Assembly (NCBI RefSeq): GCF_005671395.1 | Contig: NZ_CP040428.1 | Location: forward strand, 2,728,001-2,792,000 | Length of the DNA: 64,000 nucleotides | Reading direction: 5' to 3' | From: Jejubacter calystegiae | GTDB taxonomy: Bacteria > Pseudomonadota > Gammaproteobacteria > Enterobacterales > Enterobacteriaceae | Shown here: piece by piece, positions 51,645 to 61,045 of the stretch | Layout: every line of letters starts with the position of its first letter | Position numbering within the stretch: position 1 is the first letter of the stretch | Made by a program: the position numbers and the translations under genes | The notes under the pieces: model-generated | Told to the model about the DNA's origin: nothing | The model's database searches: none | Seen by the model: the letters and a program-made list of their open reading frames with translations, nothing else

Positions 51645-53207
51645 ATGAAACCAGAACAATATCGCGCCGCCACTCACCGCCCCTTTACTGGCGAGGAGTA
51701 CCTGAAAAGCCTGCAGGACGGGCGTGAGATCTATATTTACGGTGAACGGGTTAAAGATGTCACCACTCATCCGGCATTTCGCAATGCGGCAGGATCGGTC
51801 GCGACGTTGTATGACGCGCTACATGCCCCAGAGAGCCACGACAACCTGTGCTGGCAGACCGATACCGGCAACGGCGGCTATACCCACCGCACCTTCCGCT
51901 TCGCCCGTTCCGGCGCCGAAATTCGCCAGCAGCGTGACGCCATTGCCGACTGGTCTCGCCTGAACTATGGCTGGATGGGGCGCACGCCGGACTATAAAGC
52001 CGCCTTTGCCTGTTCGCTGGGGGCTTATCCTGAATACTACGGCGACTTTGCCGATAATGCCCGCAACTGGTATCAGCGCATCCAGGAGGCCGGGCTCTAC
52101 TTTAACCATGCCATCGTCAATCCGCCTATCGATCGCCATAAGCCCAGCGATGAGGTTAAAGATGTCTATGTGCAGGTAGAGAAAGAGACCGATGCGGGGA
52201 TTATCGTCAGCGGCGCTAAGGTGGTAGCCACCAACTCGGCCCTGACCCATTACAACTTTATCGGCTTCGGCTCCGCCCAGGTGATGGGGGACGATCCCCG
52301 TTTCGCACTGATGTTTGTCGCGCCCATGGATGCCAACGGTGTAAAACTTATTTCCCGCGCTTCCTATGAACTGGTGGCCGGGATGACCGGATCGCCATTC
52401 GATTATCCGCTCTCCAGCCGCTTTGATGAAAATGACGCCATTCTGGTGATGGATAAAGTGCTAATCCCCTGGGAGAACGTGCTTATCTATCGCGATTTCG
52501 ACCGCTGTCGCCGCTGGAGCGTAGAAGCCGGGTTTGCGCGCCTTTACCCGATGCAGGCCTGCGTTCGCCTGGCGGTGAAGCTCGACTTTGTGACCGCGCT
52601 ATTGCAGAAAAGCCTGGAGTGCACCGGCGTCGTTGAATTTCGCGGCGTGCAGGCTGCGCTGGGGGAAGTTGTGGCCTGGCGCAATCTGTTCTGGTCGCTG
52701 AGCGATGCCATGTGGGCCCAGGCGCACGAGTGGCGCAACGGCGCCTGGCTGCCGGATATGCAGGCCATGCAGACCTACCGCGTAATGGCGCCCATGGCTT
52801 ACAGCAAAATCAAAAACATTATCGAGAGTAATGTCACCAGCGGGCTGATCTATCTGCCTTCCAGCGTGCGCGATCTTAATAATCCGGAAATTGACCGCTA
52901 TCTGGCTCAGTACGTGCGCGGCTCTAACGGTATGGATCACGAACAGCGGATTAAGATCCTCAAGCTGATGTGGGACGCCATCGGCAGCGAGTTTGGCGGA
53001 CGCCACGAACTGTACGAAATCAACTATGCCGGCAGTCAGGACGAAGTGCGCCTGCAATGCCTGCGCCACGCCCGCGGTAGCGGCAATATGGACAGCATGA
53101 TGGAGATGGTGGATCGCTGCATGGCGGACTACGACCGCGACGGCTGGAAAGTGCCGCACCTGCACAACAACGATGACATCAACAAACTCGACGGCATTGC
53201 GAAGTAA
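51645..53207 (+). CDS. hpaB: 4-hydroxyphenylacetate 3-monooxygenase HpaB
   Basis: The 520-residue FADH2-dependent oxygenase, exactly the E. coli length. Motifs include 'RPFTGEEYLKSLQDGREIYIYGERVKDV' at the start, 'YPEYYGDFADNARNWYQ', 'VVATNSALTHYNFIGFGSAQ', 'VLIPWENVLIYRDFDRC' and 'YEINYAGSQDEVR'. It makes homoprotocatechuate, the substrate of HpaD. GAGG lies 6 nt before the ATG. It forms an operon with hpaC. Confidence 0.96.
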   Translation: MKPEQYRAATHRPFTGEEYLKSLQDGREIYIYGERVKDVTTHPAFRNAAGSVATLYDALHAPESHDNLCWQTDTGNGGYTHRTFRFARSGAEIRQQRDAIADWSRLNYGWMGRTPDYKAAFACSLGAYPEYYGDFADNARNWYQRIQEAGLYFNHAIVNPPIDRHKPSDEVKDVYVQVEKETDAGIIVSGAKVVATNSALTHYNFIGFGSAQVMGDDPRFALMFVAPMDANGVKLISRASYELVAGMTGSPFDYPLSSRFDENDAILVMDKVLIPWENVLIYRDFDRCRRWSVEAGFARLYPMQACVRLAVKLDFVTALLQKSLECTGVVEFRGVQAALGEVVAWRNLFWSLSDAMWAQAHEWRNGAWLPDMQAMQTYRVMAPMAYSKIKNIIESNVTSGLIYLPSSVRDLNNPEIDRYLAQYVRGSNGMDHEQRIKILKLMWDAIGSEFGGRHELYEINYAGSQDEVRLQCLRHARGSGNMDSMMEMVDRCMADYDRDGWKVPHLHNNDDINKLDGIAK

Positions 53208-53219
53208 TGGGAGGTGACC

Positions 53220-53738
53220 ATGTCTGATACCGAACAGCAGCGCTTACTTTTCCGCGACGCTATGGCGAATCTGCCTGCCGCCGTGAATATCGTGACCACC
53301 TGCGGCGAGGCGGGGCGCTGCGGCATTACCGCCACGGCGGTCTGCTCAGTGACCGATACGCCGCCGACGTTAATGGTGTGCATTAACCGCAACAGCGCCA
53401 TGAATCCGGTTTTCGAGCGCAACGGGAAAATGTGCATCAACGTGTTGAGCCACGCCCAGGAAGAGATGGCGCGCCACTTTGCCGGAATGACCGACGTTGC
53501 CATGGAGCAGCGCTTTGCCCTGGATGGCTGGCATGAGGGAGCGCTGGGCCAGCCGGTACTACACCAGGCGCTGGCGAGCCTGGAAGGGGAGATTTGTGAA
53601 ATCCAGAGTATTGGCACCCACTTTGTCTATCTGCTGGAGATTTGCCATATCAGCGTGGCCCGGGAAGGCCATGGTTTAATCTACTTCCGCCGTCGTTTTC
53701 ATATTACGCCCCATGAAGAGATGATGGCTCCGGCATGA
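53220..53738 (+). CDS. hpaC: Flavin reductase HpaC
   Basis: A 172-residue short-chain flavin reductase (E. coli 170). It reduces FAD with NADH and supplies FADH2 to HpaB. Family motifs are 'NLPAAVNIVTTCGEAGRCGITATAVCSVTDTPPTLMVCINR' and 'KMCINVLSHAQEEMA'. ATG 53220 has GGAGG upstream. A hairpin 7 bp after the stop ends the operon. Confidence 0.95.
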   Translation: MSDTEQQRLLFRDAMANLPAAVNIVTTCGEAGRCGITATAVCSVTDTPPTLMVCINRNSAMNPVFERNGKMCINVLSHAQEEMARHFAGMTDVAMEQRFALDGWHEGALGQPVLHQALASLEGEICEIQSIGTHFVYLLEICHISVAREGHGLIYFRRRFHITPHEEMMAPA

Positions 53739-53744
53739 CATTAT

Positions 53745-53780
53745 GCCTTCTTCCGTCGGGAAGAAGGCGCCTGGAATTTT
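53745..53780 (+). terminator. Terminator after hpaC
   Basis: GCCTTCTTCC and GGAAGAAGGC form a perfect 10-bp stem, followed after a few bases by AATTTT. Confidence 0.7.
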
Positions 53781-53857
53781 AAGTTGCTATTCTTATTATA
53801 CGTTAATAATGGTATATTAGTACGTTTTATTCTAATTTTTCACTAGTTGTCTTGTCG

Positions 53858-53940
53858 CCATTTCGAAATGGTATGGGTCGTGGTTTATCTCATTAGGAAA
53901 ATAACTGCTCATGTCTGCCTGAAAAAAAAATATTCCTAAT
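53858..53940. promoter_or_regulatory. Palindromes upstream of the two-component genes
   Basis: CCATTTCGAAATGG (53858-53871) is a perfect 14-bp palindrome. ATTAGGAA (53892-53899) and TTCCTAAT (53933-53940) are inverted copies 33 bp apart. TTCCTA-type boxes recall known BvgA/EvgA sites, so autoregulation is plausible. The rest of the 311-bp gap (53739-54049) is AT-rich promoter-like DNA with no gene seen. Confidence 0.45.
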
Positions 53941-54049
53941 CTTTGAGTCGGGAGTAGTCTGGTTTCCGACTGTGCCTGTTTACTTTTTCACGTCATCCAT
54001 GCAAAGTCACTGTTATTACCGGGTTTTGGCAGGGAAGTGAGAAAACAAG

Positions 54050-54676
54050 ATGATTTCAGTATTACTTGCTGACGATCATCCGGCGATCTGTTTTGCGCTA
54101 AAAGTGCTACTGGAAAAAGGTGGCGAATATGCTGTTACGGACTCGTCGGGTGAAAATCTTATTGCGCAGCTACACCGAAGTACGCCTCAATTGCTGATTC
54201 TCGATCTGGATCTGAACAATGCTAATGGTCTGGATCTGCTGCCGCGAATTAAGCAGCATTTTCCATTAATGAAAATTCTGATATTTACCAATCAGTCGGC
54301 CCAGATTTATGCCACCCGTACCTTGCAGGCGGGAGCTGACGGTTTTATAAATAAAAGTCTGCCTCTGGATTCGGTAGAGTCGGTATGTCGCCTGATTATG
54401 GCTGGGTATTACTGTTTCCCTGGTGTTGTCTATAACGACCTGGCGACGCCGAAAGCGCACGCCTGTGATGCGCAACAGCTGTTGGCGCGCTTTTCCGATC
54501 GGGAAATTGCCGTACTTAACTATCTGAAACAGGGGAAAACGAACAAAGAGATCGCCGACAGTCTGGCGTTGAGTAATAAAACCATCAGTACCTATAAGGC
54601 GCGGATGCTCAAGAAAAGTGGCGTTGAGGATCTGACGCAGCTCTTTGAGATGCTGGAAAGCAAGGACGATACGTGA
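54050..54676 (+). CDS. NarL/EvgA-type response regulator
   Basis: A 208-residue response regulator. The receiver domain is residues 1-120 with the acidic pocket 'LLADDHPAI', phosphoacceptor Asp52 in LILDLDL and the conserved Lys in 'FINKSLPL'. The LuxR-type HTH is 'FSDREIAVLNYLKQGKTNKEIADSLALSNKTISTYKARML' near residues 148-190. It overlaps the sensor gene. Targets are unknown; the DUF1090 and usher genes downstream are candidates. Confidence 0.9.
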   Translation: MISVLLADDHPAICFALKVLLEKGGEYAVTDSSGENLIAQLHRSTPQLLILDLDLNNANGLDLLPRIKQHFPLMKILIFTNQSAQIYATRTLQAGADGFINKSLPLDSVESVCRLIMAGYYCFPGVVYNDLATPKAHACDAQQLLARFSDREIAVLNYLKQGKTNKEIADSLALSNKTISTYKARMLKKSGVEDLTQLFEMLESKDDT

Positions 54677-57600
54677 GGGCGTTACTTCTGCTGCTGATGG
54701 CGTTGCTGGTGCTGCCGGTGCAGGCGGCGGAGCAGGCAAAATCGCTGCAACTACTGGCCCGTAGCCAGGATACCGTTATCGATCCTGGCCTCACGGCCTC
54801 TGAATGGCGTTGGGTGCGCGAACATCGGCGGATTCGGCTTGCCGTCTGGCAACCGATGTCGCCACCTTACGATATCACCACGGGCCTGAATGATTATGGC
54901 GGTATCAACGCTGACTTTCTTGGGCTGGTGGCGGCCAGCCTGGGGATCGAGATTCAGGTTATCCGCTACCCGGACTACGCCGATGCGCTGGCGGCGCTGC
55001 GTGAGGGGAATGCCGAATTTCTTGCCCAGGCTGGTGATAATCAACGGCGGGATGGGTTATTGCTTAGTTCGCCTTACAGCCCTAACTCACCGGTAGAGGT
55101 GGTTAACGTTGATAGTGAGCGTGGCGATGAGGTTCGCAGCGTGGCGATCTCGCCGGTTTACGATCGGACGCAGATTATGGCGCGCTACCCCGGTGCTCGG
55201 GAAGTTAGCTTTTCATCAGCCCGCCATGCCATGGAATCGCTGGCGTTCCGCAAAATCGACCTGTTCTTCTGTGACGCCATTACCGCACGTTATCTGATGA
55301 GTCAGTCCAGTCTCAGCAACCTGAATCTGCGGCCTGTCACTCTGACTCCGCCGTCCGCTGGTTTCTCCTTTGCGGCGCTGCCGTCCCGGCGCCTCTGGAT
55401 TGTGATTTTGAATAAGGTTATCGCCGCATTGCCGGAAAGCGCGAGTGTGGAGATTCACCGACGCTGGAATGGCGGAATACCGCTGTCATTGAGCGAGCAT
55501 CAGCCGGTATTTACTTCGCTGGAACATAAGTGGATCGCTGAAAATCGCCATATTCGGGTCGCCGTGGCTCAGGATAATGCACCGCTGGCGCTGTTCGATG
55601 ATGCCGGCCATCTGCGCGGCATTATCGCCGATATTCTTACCGCGCTTGAGTTGCGTACCGGCTTCACCTTCGAGGTACAGCGTTTCCCTTCACTGAAAGA
55701 GGCGCTGGAATCGGCAAAAGCGGGGCGCAGTGAACTGGTGGCAGGCGCTGCTCAGGAAGGGATCTGGCGGGCCGGACTGCTGACCACCCGTTCCTGGCTC
55801 TATAACTCCTGGGTGATGGTGGGGCGGGCCAACCATGACTCCGGCTCGGCCAGACGGGTGGTGGGGCTGCATGGCGAGATGCCCCAGACATGGCTACAGC
55901 GCCAGGATACCAGTCAGGTTGAGCAGGTAGAAAGCTGGCGTGAAGGGCTTTTGCGGGTGGCAAAGGGTGACAGTGATGTCATGGTGATGCCGCTGATTGT
56001 CGCCAATGCGCAACTTACCCGGCGCGAGTTCGCCGGACTCAAGATTCTGGCCGGTATTGATACCGAGCCCCTGCGCTTTGCCTTCGGCGCTCCCCGTCAG
56101 GCCTGGCCGCTTATCGCCATTCTGAATAAGGCGTTAATTAACATTCCCCCAGAAGACCTGCATGCGCTGACCCGCAGCGGCTATGCCGGTAACAGTTTTT
56201 CGTCGGAGCCGGTACGGGAAGGTCGCAGTCTCTGGATTATCGCGTCAGTGGTGGGGGTTTTATTGCTGGCGGGGGGAGTGTTCTGGCTTCGATACCGGCG
56301 TCGCAAAGAACTGACGGCGCTGCTGGAGGCGTTACCGGTTCCCGCTTATCTGTGCGATCGGAGCGATCGGCTACAGATCGGTAATCAGGCGCTGCGCGAC
56401 GCGCTTGGCGTCAGCGCTGCGGGGTTGCGCGGTACTTTGCTTGCGGACTGGTTCGCTGGATTTGAACTTTCGCAGCGTGTGATACGCCAGATTGTCCCAC
56501 ACCACAATCGGCTACTGCGTTTGTGGCAGGCGCCGGTACCGGGACAGACATACCGCATTGGCGGTTGGGTGGATGTGACTCGCGAGCGGCGGACTCTCCA
56601 GGCGTTGCGTAGAGCAAAACGGCGTGCCGACAGCGCCAGTCAGGTGAAGAGCGCGTTTCTGGCGACCATGAGTCATGAAATCAGAACGCCGATCGGTGCC
56701 ATTATCGGCATGCTGGAACTGGTGATGCAGCGTCGTGATGACGTGCAGGCGAACCAGCAGTCGATTCGTATCGCCTGGGATGCGGCCCAGTCTCTGCTGC
56801 TGCTTATCGGCAATATTCTTGATGTATCGCGTATTGAATCCGGCCGTCTGGTGCTGTGCCCGGCCCGGGCATCGTTGCGTACGCTTATCGCTTCGTCGGC
56901 GGCGCTACTGGAAGGGCTGGCGCGGCACAAAGGACTGCGGCTGGAGCTGGAGATTGACGCCGGGTTGAATGTCGATGTGCTGGTCGATGCCACGCGCCTG
57001 CGGCAGATCATTGTCAATCTGGTGGGGAATGCGATTAAGTTCACCGATAGTGGCCATGTCAGGCTACGGGCCTGGCCTGAGCAGGAAGATCGCGACAGCC
57101 TGATGTTACGGCTGGAGGTGGAAGATAGCGGGGCGGGTATCGATGACGCCACGCTTCAGCGCTTGTTTCGGCCTTTTGAGCAGGGCCAGGATAATCGTAT
57201 GGCCCAGGGCAGCGGTCTGGGTCTCTATATCTGTCGTACCCTCGCCCGGATGATGGGGGGCGATGTCGGTCTGGAGAGCCGACCGGGCGAGGGAACCCGT
57301 GCCAGGGTAAGCGTGACGCTTCCTACGCTTGCGGCATTGCCGGAGCCGGAACATCAGAAAATCGCCGAGTCCCACCGACGACCGGCGCTGACGCTGCTGA
57401 TTGTCGATGACAATCCCGCCGGGCGAATGCTGCTGGGCGAACAGCTGACCTGGCTTGGACACCGGACTTTCCGCTGTGCCAGCGGCGAAGAGGCCATAGC
57501 GACGCTTCAGCACGAACGGGTCGATGCGGTGATTAGCGACTGCAACATGCCGGGTATGGATGGTTATACGCTGGCGCGCGGGCTGCGCCAGCGTTATCCG

Positions 57601-58131
57601 GAACTGCCGATATTCGGCGTGACCGCCGATGCGCGTGAGGCGGTTCGGGAAGCGGCGCGCAGCGCCGGAATGACCGACTGTCTGTTTAAGCCGGTGACCC
57701 TGAATATACTGGAAGAGCTACTGGCGCCGCTGTCGTCCGGAGCTCGGGCGGCAGATGCGGCGCCCATGATTGAGATTGATACCCGCACGCTACCGGCGGC
57801 GCTGCTGGAAGGCGAGAATCTTTCGGTTTTTCTGGCACTGCAAATTTCGGTGCTGGACGAAACCCTGACGGCGCTTGAACGCTGGCATACGCAGAGACAG
57901 ACGCCGGTGCGGGAAGTGCTGCATCGCCTGCGCGGCGGTATTCAACTGCTGGGCGTCCACGAGCTGGAGGCGTTATGTCGCCAGCAGGAGCAGTCGGCTG
58001 ATGAGGAGGGAATCCGGCGCCTGGAGGCGCTGATTCTGGCCCTGAAAGAGGTGCTACAGCACTGGCAAGAAACAGGACTACAGCCGGTGAAGCCAGTCCT
58101 ACAGGGAGATGAGGAACGGAGAACGTCGTAA
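54673..58131 (+). CDS. EvgS/BvgS-type hybrid sensor kinase
   Basis: An 1152-residue hybrid kinase starting at GTG, which overlaps the regulator's stop. It has a signal peptide (1-~20), two periplasmic solute-binding (Venus flytrap) domains (~40-265 and ~285-505), TM at ~520-539 and a short PAS-like linker. The histidine kinase follows with His668 in 'FLATMSHEIRTPIGAI', NAIKFT and GSGLGLYIC boxes. It ends with a receiver (Asp956 in 'ISDCNMPGMDG') and an HPt domain (His1084 in 'VLHRLRGGIQLLG'). All phosphorelay residues are present. Confidence 0.93.
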   Translation: MRALLLLLMALLVLPVQAAEQAKSLQLLARSQDTVIDPGLTASEWRWVREHRRIRLAVWQPMSPPYDITTGLNDYGGINADFLGLVAASLGIEIQVIRYPDYADALAALREGNAEFLAQAGDNQRRDGLLLSSPYSPNSPVEVVNVDSERGDEVRSVAISPVYDRTQIMARYPGAREVSFSSARHAMESLAFRKIDLFFCDAITARYLMSQSSLSNLNLRPVTLTPPSAGFSFAALPSRRLWIVILNKVIAALPESASVEIHRRWNGGIPLSLSEHQPVFTSLEHKWIAENRHIRVAVAQDNAPLALFDDAGHLRGIIADILTALELRTGFTFEVQRFPSLKEALESAKAGRSELVAGAAQEGIWRAGLLTTRSWLYNSWVMVGRANHDSGSARRVVGLHGEMPQTWLQRQDTSQVEQVESWREGLLRVAKGDSDVMVMPLIVANAQLTRREFAGLKILAGIDTEPLRFAFGAPRQAWPLIAILNKALINIPPEDLHALTRSGYAGNSFSSEPVREGRSLWIIASVVGVLLLAGGVFWLRYRRRKELTALLEALPVPAYLCDRSDRLQIGNQALRDALGVSAAGLRGTLLADWFAGFELSQRVIRQIVPHHNRLLRLWQAPVPGQTYRIGGWVDVTRERRTLQALRRAKRRADSASQVKSAFLATMSHEIRTPIGAIIGMLELVMQRRDDVQANQQSIRIAWDAAQSLLLLIGNILDVSRIESGRLVLCPARASLRTLIASSAALLEGLARHKGLRLELEIDAGLNVDVLVDATRLRQIIVNLVGNAIKFTDSGHVRLRAWPEQEDRDSLMLRLEVEDSGAGIDDATLQRLFRPFEQGQDNRMAQGSGLGLYICRTLARMMGGDVGLESRPGEGTRARVSVTLPTLAALPEPEHQKIAESHRRPALTLLIVDDNPAGRMLLGEQLTWLGHRTFRCASGEEAIATLQHERVDAVISDCNMPGMDGYTLARGLRQRYPELPIFGVTADAREAVREAARSAGMTDCLFKPVTLNILEELLAPLSSGARAADAAPMIEIDTRTLPAALLEGENLSVFLALQISVLDETLTALERWHTQRQTPVREVLHRLRGGIQLLGVHELEALCRQQEQSADEEGIRRLEALILALKEVLQHWQETGLQPVKPVLQGDEERRTS

Positions 58132-58221
58132 CTACCTGCGTGGTCACGATATTCTTTTTAACGACAGGAGATAACTGGTCATCAGGTGACCAGACTCTTC
58201 ATCATCAATCATGGAGATAAT

Positions 58222-58650
58222 ATGATGAAAAAATTCGTAACCGTTCTGGCTGTTGTTGCTTCCCTGGGTGCTATGGCTTCTGCACAGGCGGCAGAGAGCT
58301 GCGCAGCGAAAGAAGCCGCACTGCAAAAAGAAATCCGTATCGCGCAGCAGTATGGCAACGCCTATAAAGTTGCTGGTCTGAAGCAGGCACTGGCGGAAGT
58401 CAAAGCGCACTGCACCAACGCCAGCGTTCTGGCTGATGCACAGAAGAAAGTCACTAAGCTTGAGAAGAAACTGGCTGAAAAACGTGGCGATATCGCGGAA
58501 GTTCAGGCTGATCTGAATGAAGCCAAAGCTAAAGGCAGGGCTGACAAGATCGCGAAATATCAGCGCAAGCTGGCGGAAAAACAGGCCGATCTGAGTGAAA
58601 TTCAGCAGGAGCTGAACCAGGCTCGCGCTGAACTGGCTGCGCTGAAATAA
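58222..58650 (+). CDS. DUF1090 periplasmic coiled-coil protein (YqjC-like)
   Basis: A 142-residue secreted protein. ATG 58222 follows GGAG by 5 nt; the signal peptide ends near AQAAES. The mature part is almost all helical with heptad-like repeats (KKVTKLEKKLAEKRGDIAEV, then AKAKGRADKIAKYQRKLAEK). Two cysteines (CAAKEA and HCTNA) match the family. Codon use is strongly biased to optimal codons, unlike its neighbours, so it is probably abundant. E. coli yqjC sits with yqjDEK; here it stands alone. Confidence 0.85.
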   Translation: MMKKFVTVLAVVASLGAMASAQAAESCAAKEAALQKEIRIAQQYGNAYKVAGLKQALAEVKAHCTNASVLADAQKKVTKLEKKLAEKRGDIAEVQADLNEAKAKGRADKIAKYQRKLAEKQADLSEIQQELNQARAELAALK

Positions 58651-58683
58651 GTTTCTGCCGGGCGCAATTCCCGATACGCAAAG

Positions 58684-58724
58684 AAACACGGCGGAGAAGG
58701 CTCTGATGTCTTCTCCGCTGTTTC
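58684..58724 (+). terminator. Hairpin between DUF1090 and usher genes
   Basis: GCGGAGAAG (58691-58699) and CTTCTCCGC (58710-58718) form a perfect 9-bp stem, extended weakly by AAAC/GTTT on the outside. It follows the DUF1090 gene and looks like its terminator, though the T-run is short. It covers the best ribosome site and first start codon of the usher gene. Confidence 0.6.
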
Positions 58725-60859
58725 TCGTCGCGCCAGCCCTGCCTATGACCCTCCGACTTTTCCTGACGTTGACCTTTGTGTTGCTGGCGCTATCTGTGTC
58801 TGCCAGCGAGCGTACATGGATCATTCTCAACAACGACTACAAAGGGGGAATATTCCTCAATTTTCATGACCAGCAACCCTGTCTGACGCGTCCGCTGATG
58901 GAGGAGTGGGGGGTCATTACGCCGTTGCTTAACCGGCTGGCGTGGGACGATCGCGGTTGCCTGACAGCGCAATCGGCGCAGGAATATCATCTGCAATACT
59001 GGTATCGGCCCGATGCCAGTCTGCTGACGCTACTGTTTCCCGAACCGGCGATTAATGCACAGCAGAACGGGGTCAGCACCAGCCGCTGGGACGATGGTAT
59101 CACGGCGCTGTTCATGAACTACCGCCTTGATGTCGATAACCAGCGGGCCCGCTACAGCTGGGATACGCCGGGCACCGATGCGACGCTGAAGCTGGATAAC
59201 GGCCTGAACGTTGGCCCGTGGCGCCTGCGCTACAGCAACGTTTTGTGGCGGGAGCGGGACGGACAGCACGGTTCATACAGCGATTCCGTCGCGCTGTGGC
59301 GCAGTATTACGCCGTTGCGGTCTCGCCTGACCTTTGGCGATGGCAATACCTCAGCTAATCTGTTCGACTCCTTTACCTTTCGCGGTATCAGCCTTGCCAG
59401 CGATCAGGCGATGTTTCCGGATAGCTGGCGCCCCTGGACGCCATGGATTAACGGTTATGCCCGCACTGAAGCGGAAGTTACCATCCACCAGAACGGCCAG
59501 CGGGTGTACCGTATCCACGTGCCGCCCGGCCCCTTTACCATTCGCGATTTCTACCCGCCGGACACCCAGGGCAATCTGGAACTGACCATTCAGGAAAGCG
59601 ACGGTACGGAGCGTACGCGTCTGTTGCCCTATTCAATCATGCCTAACCTGGTGCAGCATGGAAGGTTCAGCTACGAACTGGCGGCGGGGCGCTATAAGCC
59701 TTATCACGGCATTGAGTCAGAGACCGATCGCTTCTGGCAAAGTACGCTTTCGTGGGGTGTGGCACCGGGGTTGACGCTGTTTGGGGGGGTGCAACAGGGA
59801 GAGCGTTACTTCAGCCCGGTGGCGGGTGTGGGAAGCAATTTGGGAGACTGGGGGGCGCTGTCGGCGGATGTCAGCCACGCGCGCTATACCCAGGCGCGTC
59901 AGACCCTGAGCGGTTCGGTCTGGCGCCTGCGCTACGCGAAAGCGTTTTTAAGCACCCAGACCAGCCTTAACGCCCAGCTGCAGTGGTATCCCGACGGTAG
60001 CCAGTACCGCACCTTCGAAGAAAAAATCAGCCGCGCCGGGATGCTGGAATACGGATTCGATGATGACACTACCCGCAGGGCGATGCAGGGGAAGCTGGAG
60101 ATTAATCAGAACATCGGCGAAGACTCCAGCGTGAGCCTTTCCTGGAACTGGGCCAAAGGGCGTAATGGGATGGGGAGCCGCCAGAGTCTGGATTTTAGCC
60201 TTGATTATGACTGGCGGGATCTGGATGTCAGTCTGTATGGCGGTTACCAGCGTTACCCGGGAATGCGGGGAGAGAGCACCCTTGGCATCAATATCAGTGT
60301 TCCGCTGAGCCTGGGAGAACGCACCGCGAACGTGGGGTATGTCTCTGAACTGGCCAGCCACGGCGGCGACAGCCACGGCGTGAATGTTTACGGTTCGGCG
60401 CTGGATGACTACAGCCTGCGCTATGACCTGACGGCGAAGCACGAAGTGCATGGCAATGATGCGCTGGAGGCATCGCTGGGATGGCAATACAACGCTGGCG
60501 AACTGAACGCCAGCCTGACGCGTAGCGGCAGCCAGCGGGATCTGCACGCCGACGTTAGCGGCAGCGTGGTACTGTTCGACGGCGGTATCGCACTGGGGCA
60601 AACCCTGGGCGACACTTCGGCACTGGTTGAGGTGCCGAAAGTCGCGGGCGTTGGATTCTATAATCAGTTTGGTTCCACCACTAATGGCGACGGCAGAATG
60701 CTGGTCAGCTATATGACCCCCTGGCGCGTTAATCGGGTTACGGTGGATACCTTTAGCCAGCCGGAGGACAGGCAGTTCCCGGTGAGCGAACGGGAAGCGG
60801 TGCCCACCGATGGCGCTATTATCTATCTGCGATTTCCTGCTCCAACGCAGAGCCGCTAA
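58706..60859 (+). CDS. Shortened FimD-type fimbrial usher, orphan
   Basis: A 717-residue outer-membrane usher, versus ~830-870 for the family. ATG 58706 has GGAGAAGG 5 nt upstream but lies in a hairpin; ATG 58745 starts a cleaner signal peptide (MTLRLFLTLTFVLLALSVSASE). The plug region is intact ('FRGISLASDQAMFPDSWRPWTPWINGYARTEAEVTIHQNGQRVY', 'TIRDFYPPDTQGNLELTIQESDGT'). The N-terminal tail that grips chaperone-subunit complexes (FNxxFL...DLSxF) is missing, and the protein stops at GAIIYLRF where the C-terminal domains would begin. No chaperone or pilin gene is near. Confidence 0.85.
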   Translation: MSSPLFLVAPALPMTLRLFLTLTFVLLALSVSASERTWIILNNDYKGGIFLNFHDQQPCLTRPLMEEWGVITPLLNRLAWDDRGCLTAQSAQEYHLQYWYRPDASLLTLLFPEPAINAQQNGVSTSRWDDGITALFMNYRLDVDNQRARYSWDTPGTDATLKLDNGLNVGPWRLRYSNVLWRERDGQHGSYSDSVALWRSITPLRSRLTFGDGNTSANLFDSFTFRGISLASDQAMFPDSWRPWTPWINGYARTEAEVTIHQNGQRVYRIHVPPGPFTIRDFYPPDTQGNLELTIQESDGTERTRLLPYSIMPNLVQHGRFSYELAAGRYKPYHGIESETDRFWQSTLSWGVAPGLTLFGGVQQGERYFSPVAGVGSNLGDWGALSADVSHARYTQARQTLSGSVWRLRYAKAFLSTQTSLNAQLQWYPDGSQYRTFEEKISRAGMLEYGFDDDTTRRAMQGKLEINQNIGEDSSVSLSWNWAKGRNGMGSRQSLDFSLDYDWRDLDVSLYGGYQRYPGMRGESTLGINISVPLSLGERTANVGYVSELASHGGDSHGVNVYGSALDDYSLRYDLTAKHEVHGNDALEASLGWQYNAGELNASLTRSGSQRDLHADVSGSVVLFDGGIALGQTLGDTSALVEVPKVAGVGFYNQFGSTTNGDGRMLVSYMTPWRVNRVTVDTFSQPEDRQFPVSEREAVPTDGAIIYLRFPAPTQSR

Positions 60860-60934
60860 ACTCAGTTATCGCTGATTTCTGGATGTCGGCGGCTCTGGCC
60901 AACGGCGGACTTTGATTTCCGGCGCTGTTATTTA

Positions 60935-60990
60935 GTCATTTTGACTTTTCTTGTTGTCAAAATGACTTCATTGAGTAGTGTCATTTTAAC
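60935..60990 (+). promoter_or_regulatory. Three NorR-type enhancer boxes
   Basis: GTCATTTTGAC (60935-60945), GTCAAAATGAC (60956-60966) and GTCATTTTAAC (60980-60990) each fit GT-N7-AC, the NorR core. The first two are perfect palindromes apart from their centres. They start 21 and 24 bp apart, about two helical turns, and lie ~85-130 bp upstream of the predicted start point. Three such boxes upstream of a sigma-54 promoter is the known layout of norVW. Confidence 0.65.
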
Positions 60991-61026
60991 CTGCTCATGA
61001 CAGGTGATGATTTATAAATAGTTATA

Positions 61027-61039
61027 AACCAATTAGTTA
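61027..61039 (+). promoter_or_regulatory. IHF-like site
   Basis: AACCAATTAGTTA matches the IHF consensus WATCAANNNNTTR with one mismatch. It lies between the enhancer boxes and the sigma-54 promoter, where IHF bending is expected. Confidence 0.5.
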
Positions 61040-61045
61040 TAAATA

